NCBI GenBank assembly: GCA_017881145.1
Contig: JADGRG010000239.1
Coordinates: forward strand, 1-10,037
Length of the DNA stretch: 10,037 bases
Direction of reading: 5' to 3'
Source: Sandaracinaceae bacterium
GTDB lineage: Bacteria > Myxococcota_A > Polyangia > Polyangiales > JAFGIB01
In this document: one piece after another, positions 6,023 to 10,037 of the stretch
How the letters are laid out: each line of letters starts with the position of its first letter
How positions within the stretch are numbered: position 1 is the stretch's first letter
Made by a program: the position numbers and the translations under genes
The notes under the pieces: model-generated
What the model saw: the letters and a program-made list of their open reading frames with translations, nothing else
Databases searched by the model: none
Told to the model about the DNA's origin: nothing

Positions 6023-6877
6023 TCATTGGCTCGCCGCGGGCTGGGCTGCCAGCGCACTGGCCAGCGCATCGAACTCCTCGACACTCAACGTCTCGCCGCG
6101 TCGGATGCCGTCGATGGCGGCGGCCTCCAGGATCGCATGGGCGGTGGCTGCGCCCAGCGCCATCGTCAGCGCTTTGCGTAGCGTCTTGCGCCGGGATTGA
6201 AACGCGGCACGCACCACCTGCTCGAAGGCTCGGCTCGGCTCGGATCGCAGCGGTGTCTGTGGCGTGAGTAGTACGACCGAGCTGCCCACCTTGGGAGGCG
6301 GATGAAACGCGGTCCGGGGCAGGTGTAGAACCGTCTGCACATCGAAGATCTGGGTCGTGAAGACGGTGAGCGCGCCGTAGTCGGCGGTGTTGGGTGCCGC
6401 GACCAGACGATCGCGCACTTCCCGTTGCACCATCAGCACAGCCCGCGCCACCTGCTCATGTTGCGCCATCAGGTTGCGGAAGATGGCCCCGGTGATCGCG
6501 TAGGGCAGGTTACCGGCGACGGTCACGCGAGAGCCGGTGCTCGGCTGAAAGTGGCTGAGCTCGACTTGCTTGGCGTCGCCGCGCACGATCTCGATGTTCT
6601 GCGTGCCGCGGCTCGCGCATTCGGCCTCCAGCACCTGCAGCATGTCCGGATCACGCTCGACCGCGTGGACCCGAGCGCCGGTTTCGGCCAGGGCAAAAGT
6701 CAGCGTGCCGCAGCCGGCGCCCAGCTCGATCACCGAGTCACCCGGGCCAAGCTTGCAGGCATCCGTGATCGCCGCGATGGCCCGCTGTGACACCAGGAAG
6801 TTCTGCGAGAACGAGCGCTTGGGTGCGAACCCGTGGCGAGTCAACACGCGTCGCGGGTCTTCGAAGGTTGTGGTCAT
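6023..6877 (-). CDS. rsmA: 16S rRNA (adenine(1518)-N6/adenine(1519)-N6)-dimethyltransferase
   Basis: RsmA (KsgA) uses S-adenosylmethionine to dimethylate two adjacent adenines in the 3' terminal helix of 16S rRNA late in 30S assembly. The 284 residues match the usual length of about 270-290. Family marks in order are RSFSQNFL (21-28), the SAM-binding ELGAGCGTLT (51-60), the acidic VERD (73-76), GDAKQVEL (100-107), the catalytic NLPY (123-126), VQREVRDRL (150-158), FHPPPKVGSS (191-200) and AFQSRRKTLRKAL (225-237), which belongs to the C-terminal helical domain. All key residues are present, so the enzyme should be active. Its ATG overlaps the DUF58 stop as ATGA (6874-6877). No good ribosome site stands at the usual distance, so translation is probably coupled to the upstream gene. 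Sitting last in a MoxR-DUF58 operon is unusual for a housekeeping ribosome gene. Confidence 0.97.
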   Translation of the reverse strand: MTTTFEDPRRVLTRHGFAPKRSFSQNFLVSQRAIAAITDACKLGPGDSVIELGAGCGTLTFALAETGARVHAVERDPDMLQVLEAECASRGTQNIEIVRGDAKQVELSHFQPSTGSRVTVAGNLPYAITGAIFRNLMAQHEQVARAVLMVQREVRDRLVAAPNTADYGALTVFTTQIFDVQTVLHLPRTAFHPPPKVGSSVVLLTPQTPLRSEPSRAFEQVVRAAFQSRRKTLRKALTMALGAATAHAILEAAAIDGIRRGETLSVEEFDALASALAAQPAASQ

Positions 6878-8496
6878 GCAAAGTGCCGGGCCCTCGCGCC
6901 ACGCTGGCGTGTGCCCAGAGCGGGCCGATTTGGCGATGAAAGCAGAAGCGGGATGCCCAGCTTGGCGAGCAGGCTGCGAACTTCGCGCATGCGCCGCTCT
7001 TCGCCAAGGCCATAGACGCGCGCTAGGTCGGTGGTGAGCGCCGTGTCTCGGTGTGCGAGGGTGCTGCGCGCGTCCGGAAAGATGCAGGTGACCGCATGTT
7101 GCTGCACACGCAGCATGCGCAGCGTCTTGTGCAGCGCATCGAGCGAGAAGCCGCCGTCGAAGTCGCTGATCAGGAGAATCGAACGGGGAACGCGTGAGGT
7201 GCCCGCCGCTTCTTGTAGGGCGTTGGCGAGGCCTGCGCCCTTGGCTGCGCCCGGCGTCTGTGCGCGATAGCGCAGGGCGAGCCCGCGTCCACGGCAGAAG
7301 CGTCGCAAGATCTGCCCGCGTCGGTCGCTCGCTTTCACCTCGCTGGTGCGGTCGGATGGCTCACGTTCGGCGAGCAGAGCGGTCTCGGCATGCTGCACGA
7401 GCGCGTCGACATCGATCGTGCCATCGCAGGCGTAGTCGACTCCATCCTGTTGCCGGAGATAGCGGGCGACCATCGCGACCAGCTCCTCGTCATCGCACTC
7501 GGTGAGGTCTTGGTCGACGACCTCTGTCGTGGCTAGCAGCGCCTGTTGGATGGCGCTGAGATGGATCAGGCCTTCGCGCGCCCGGGCGTGCCTGACGATG
7601 CGGCCGTCCACGCAGAGCAGCCCGACGCGGTCGCCACGCGCGAGCGCGTCGCGTGCCAGGAGCGCAGCCAGCTCGATGCCGTGGTCGAGCTTGCGCGCTC
7701 CCGGTTCTCCGCCGCGCATCGTGCCGCTGACGTCGAGCACGATGTAGAGCGTCTCCTGCACTTCGGATTCGACCACCCGCACCATCAAGCGACCAGACTT
7801 GGCGCTGGCTTTCCAAGCGATGGTCTTCCAGGCATCTCCGGGTTGCAGCTCGCGCAGCTCACGCAGGTCCGTGCCCGTGCCAGCACGTCGACGCAGCGTC
7901 TGGCCGGCTTGCTGCGCGGCGAGGTTGGCGCTCGCGTGCGCTGGCGGCACGGTCTGCGCGCTGGCTCGCGGTAGAACCTGGACGCTGAGCGAGATGGGAA
8001 AGTAGAGCGGTGCGCGGAAGAGGTCGAGCGGCCCGGAGGCAGTCACCGAAAGCCCGTGGATAACCGCACGGCCTGCAGCGTCGGCGACAAGCGCGAAGCG
8101 AAAGTCGGTGCGAGCTCGCGCCCGAAGCATAACGCTGGCGAGCAGGCCGCGCGTGCAGCGCAGGTGTGCAGGCAGCGCCGGGGTGAGGTCGCAGAGCTGC
8201 AGCGTGCTGGTGCCGCGGTGGCGGAGCGACGCATGCACCTCGAACGTGGCTCCGACGACCACCGCACCGCGCGTCGCGCTCGGCTCCGAAGGCACGTGCC
8301 ACAAGGCCAACTCCAGCCGCTCGGCCCGCAGACGCGCACCGATGGGTAGTGTCAGCGCCAGCGCCGAGCCGAGGCCCCAGAGCAGCGTGTTGGCCAGAAC
8401 CACCGCCAGCGGAGAGCTCGTGACGATGCCCAACGCGAGCATGAGCAGCGCGGAAGCGAGCATGGTGAGAGCAGGTTTCGTGGGCAGCGGCAGCAT
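6874..8496 (-). CDS. DUF58 / von Willebrand A-domain membrane protein
   Basis: A 540-residue member of the DUF58 family, the usual partner of MoxR ATPases. Two hydrophobic helices near the N-terminus (about 11-29 and 31-50) anchor it in the membrane. A beta-rich segment (75-180) follows. The DUF58 signature lies at about 206-240 (TDLRELRELQPGDAWKTIAW, then KASAKSGRLMVRVVE). A VWA domain begins at 249 with the metal-site motif DVSGT (D255, S257, T259), and a later SDFDGG with D445 is a plausible further metal-site or structural acid. Between the VDG at 297-299 and SDF at 444-446 are about 145 residues, more than the family usually has there, including a polar stretch at 376-396. The C-terminus is basic. 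The ATG lies 15 bases after the moxR stop and the gene overlaps rsmA by 4. The metal site appears intact, which suggests ligand binding rather than a decayed copy. The exact process served is unknown. Confidence 0.93.
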   Translation of the reverse strand: MLPLPTKPALTMLASALLMLALGIVTSSPLAVVLANTLLWGLGSALALTLPIGARLRAERLELALWHVPSEPSATRGAVVVGATFEVHASLRHRGTSTLQLCDLTPALPAHLRCTRGLLASVMLRARARTDFRFALVADAAGRAVIHGLSVTASGPLDLFRAPLYFPISLSVQVLPRASAQTVPPAHASANLAAQQAGQTLRRRAGTGTDLRELRELQPGDAWKTIAWKASAKSGRLMVRVVESEVQETLYIVLDVSGTMRGGEPGARKLDHGIELAALLARDALARGDRVGLLCVDGRIVRHARAREGLIHLSAIQQALLATTEVVDQDLTECDDEELVAMVARYLRQQDGVDYACDGTIDVDALVQHAETALLAEREPSDRTSEVKASDRRGQILRRFCRGRGLALRYRAQTPGAAKGAGLANALQEAAGTSRVPRSILLISDFDGGFSLDALHKTLRMLRVQQHAVTCIFPDARSTLAHRDTALTTDLARVYGLGEERRMREVRSLLAKLGIPLLLSSPNRPALGTRQRGARARHFA

Positions 8497-8511
8497 GGGC
8501 GTGCGCTTGGG

Positions 8512-9489
8512 TCAGGTCCGGGCTTCGCGCCCGTAGCCGACCTTCTCCAACGCTTCGCGCACGATGTTCTCGCCCGACACGCCCTCCATCTGGGCTTCCG
8601 GCGTGAGCACCATGCGGTGCGCGAGCACCGGCTTGGCCAAGCGCTTCACGTCATCGGGCAGGACGAAAGCACGACCGGAAACCAGTGCCAGGGACTTCGA
8701 GGCTTGGATGAGCGAGAGCGACGCCCGCGGGGAAGCTCCCAGAAACGAAAGCGGGTGCTTGCGGGTGTAGTCGGAGATGCGGACCACGTAATCGAAGAGA
8801 GAGTCTTCGACGAACACCGCTCGAACCAGCTCCTGCCCAGCCAGGATCTCGCTGGGATGAAGGATACCGTGGACCTCAGGTGTGCCGGCAGTGAAGCGCT
8901 TGAGCATGGTCTCTTCGTCGCGCAGCGTCGGGTAGCCCATGCTCAAGCGCACCAGGAAGCGATCGATCTGGGCCTCGGGCAACGGGTAGGTGCCGGCTTG
9001 TTCGATTGGATTCTGCGTCGCGATCACGATGAACGGTGTGGGCAGTGGCCGGGTCTCGCCGTCGATCGTGGTCTGAAACTCCTGCATGGCTTCGAGCAAC
9101 GCGCTCTGGGTCTTCGCCGGCGCGCGATTGATCTCGTCGCCGAGCACGACGTTCGCGAACACCGGTCCCTCGCGCAGCTGGAAGGTCCCGTTGCTCGGCG
9201 AGAGCACGTAGGTGCCGGTGATGTCTGCCGGCAGCAGGTCTGGAGTGAACTGGATGCGCTTGAACGCGCACCGCAGCGTGGAGGCGAATGTCTTCGCAAG
9301 TGTCGTCTTGGCGACTCCTGGCACGCCTTCCAGCAGCACGTGGCCTCGCGCAAAAAGGCTGACCAGCAAGAGCTCGGGGATGTCGGCTGCACCCACGAAC
9401 ACGCGAGCGACTTCGCGGCTGACCTCAGCGGCTCGCTCTGCGAACGCACGGACTCGATCATCGGTGAGGGAAGGGTCGGCCTGGGTCAT
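8512..9489 (-). CDS. MoxR-family AAA+ ATPase
   Basis: A 325-residue ATPase of the MoxR group. These act as chaperone-like motors, often maturing or activating VWA proteins encoded beside them. Visible motifs are Walker A GVPGVAKT (55-62), Walker B VVLGDEIN (114-121, D118 E119), sensor 1 ATQNP (157-161), the EAQIDRF box (173-178, likely arginine finger R177) and sensor 2 in GASPRA (251-256, R255). A C-terminal lid domain with RLAKPVLAHRMVL (283-295) follows. All catalytic residues are in place. The same frame stays open upstream to 9822, but that extra stretch is arginine-rich, overlaps the neighbouring membrane-protein gene and lacks family similarity. The ATG at 9489 overlaps that gene's stop as ATGA (9486-9489) and gives normal MoxR length. 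The DUF58 gene 15 bases downstream is the expected substrate or partner. The family is certain; the cellular target is inferred. Confidence 0.95.
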   Translation of the reverse strand: MTQADPSLTDDRVRAFAERAAEVSREVARVFVGAADIPELLLVSLFARGHVLLEGVPGVAKTTLAKTFASTLRCAFKRIQFTPDLLPADITGTYVLSPSNGTFQLREGPVFANVVLGDEINRAPAKTQSALLEAMQEFQTTIDGETRPLPTPFIVIATQNPIEQAGTYPLPEAQIDRFLVRLSMGYPTLRDEETMLKRFTAGTPEVHGILHPSEILAGQELVRAVFVEDSLFDYVVRISDYTRKHPLSFLGASPRASLSLIQASKSLALVSGRAFVLPDDVKRLAKPVLAHRMVLTPEAQMEGVSGENIVREALEKVGYGREART

Positions 9490-10037
9490 GAGCGGATCTT
9501 CGCGTCGAGCTCTGCGAGGATACGCTCTCCGGTCGCGACCAGGCGTGAGAACTTCCGTCGCGACACGCGGAGTGCTCCTTGTTGCGAACGCCGTTGCATT
9601 TCTTCCAGCTCGACAAGTAGCGCCGCGGTGGCGTCGACGCTCGCGCTCTCGAGCTTCGCGTGGCGCAGCGCCCCGAGCACTTCGGTGCGTAGCGGTTGGC
9701 CTGGCAGTTTCAGGTCTGCGAGGAGTCGCGCTTCGAGCTCGAACTTGAAAGCGAGCAATGGGTCGGCGAGGTTCTTGGCGTGTGCGTGTGCCGCGACTCG
9801 ACCGGCGAAGCCTGCCGGGCACGGCGGCGCTTGCAGGAAGAAGCGGCGGGCGTAGGCGCTGCGCCGCGGCAACGTGCTCAAGGCGCCAATCAGGAGCAAG
9901 AGAGCGAGAGCCGTGCTCAGCGCCATGACCGCCACGGGCGGCAGTCGAAGCTCGGCGATTCTGGCGAGTGCCAGGGAGAGCGCGCGCAGGGGATGCTCCG
10001 ACCCGAGAGACTCCGCGCTCGCGAAGAGCTCCGCATC
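9486..10037 (-). CDS. Membrane protein upstream of moxR, C-terminal part (runs off right edge; DUF4350-like)
   Basis: The reverse-strand frame ending at 9486 stays open to the last base, giving the final 183 residues of a longer protein. Internal GTG and ATG codons around 9926-9935 are probably not starts, because the reading upstream (DAELFASAESLGSEHPLRAL and on) is protein-like. One membrane helix spans about residues 33-56 (VAVMALSTALALLLLIGALS). It is followed by a basic patch (PRRSAYARR) that should face the cytoplasm, then a helical soluble tail (about 75-183) with EARLLADLKL and LVELEEMQRRSQQGALRVSR. A soluble domain, helix and basic tail directly upstream of moxR and DUF58 fits the DUF4350 family often found in such operons. 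This is an inference from context and from the DAELF start, since the main domain is outside the window. The stop codon overlaps moxR (ATGA), implying coupled translation. Confidence 0.75.
   Translation of the reverse strand, partial: DAELFASAESLGSEHPLRALSLALARIAELRLPPVAVMALSTALALLLLIGALSTLPRRSAYARRFFLQAPPCPAGFAGRVAAHAHAKNLADPLLAFKFELEARLLADLKLPGQPLRTEVLGALRHAKLESASVDATAALLVELEEMQRRSQQGALRVSRRKFSRLVATGERILAELDAKIRS

Noticed and set aside
9490..9822. 111-residue N-terminal extension of MoxR in the same open frame
   Set aside because: It is arginine-rich, lies entirely over the upstream membrane-protein gene in another frame, and the ATG at 9489 gives standard MoxR length and an ATGA overlap.
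8617..9855. 412-residue plus-strand ORF
   Set aside because: It lies antisense to moxR and the gene upstream of it, with composition typical of a shadow frame in GC-rich DNA and no recognisable domain.
9486..9935. Complete 149-residue gene starting at GTG 9935
   Set aside because: The frame stays open and protein-like to the window edge, so the true start is outside.

Overview
This is a GC-rich window of compact chromosomal sequence with eleven supported genes or gene parts, nine complete or nearly so and two cut by the window edges. Gene style suggests a Myxococcota (delta-type) bacterium. The signs are a TPR protein with a proline/alanine/glutamine linker and two C-terminal membrane helices, periplasmic HEAT-repeat proteins, a protein ending in what looks like an AgmX/PglI-type two-cysteine tail, and a MoxR-DUF58 cluster. 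This placement is inference from gene style; no rRNA or tRNA is present to test it.

Layout. Bases 1-267 (minus) hold the N-terminus of a lipoprotein with a TPR-like segment, which runs off the left edge and is divergent from a ferredoxin reductase-type FAD/NAD(P)H oxidoreductase (377-1081, plus). The convergent gap 1082-1213 carries a perfect 13-bp tandem array (5.6 copies) and a strong imperfect hairpin. From 5208 down to 1214 (minus) lies a three-gene envelope cluster: TPR/two-helix membrane protein, secreted HEAT-repeat protein, then a large beta-propeller + HEAT + two-cysteine-tail protein that overlaps the HEAT gene by 4 bases (GTGA). Divergent from it is a small secreted alpha-helical protein (5326-5865, plus), possibly HEAT-like.

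The right-hand 4 kb (minus) is one tightly packed operon. In transcription order it holds a membrane protein cut by the right edge (DUF4350-like by context), a MoxR AAA+ ATPase, a DUF58/von Willebrand A protein, and rsmA (ksgA), the 16S rRNA adenine dimethyltransferase. Two of the three junctions are ATGA overlaps and the third is a 15-base gap, so translation of rsmA appears coupled to a MoxR-DUF58 module.

Working model: MoxR ATPases commonly act as chaperones for VWA-domain partners, and the DUF58 protein is the likely partner here, anchored in the membrane beside the upstream membrane protein. The TPR-HEAT-propeller cluster looks like a second, separate envelope protein-interaction module of unknown purpose. 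No CRISPR array, transposase, phage gene, RNA gene or clear sign of horizontal transfer was seen. Nothing proves a new defence or biosynthetic system. The least explained parts are the propeller-HEAT-tail protein with its cluster, the repeat array, and the operon placement of rsmA.
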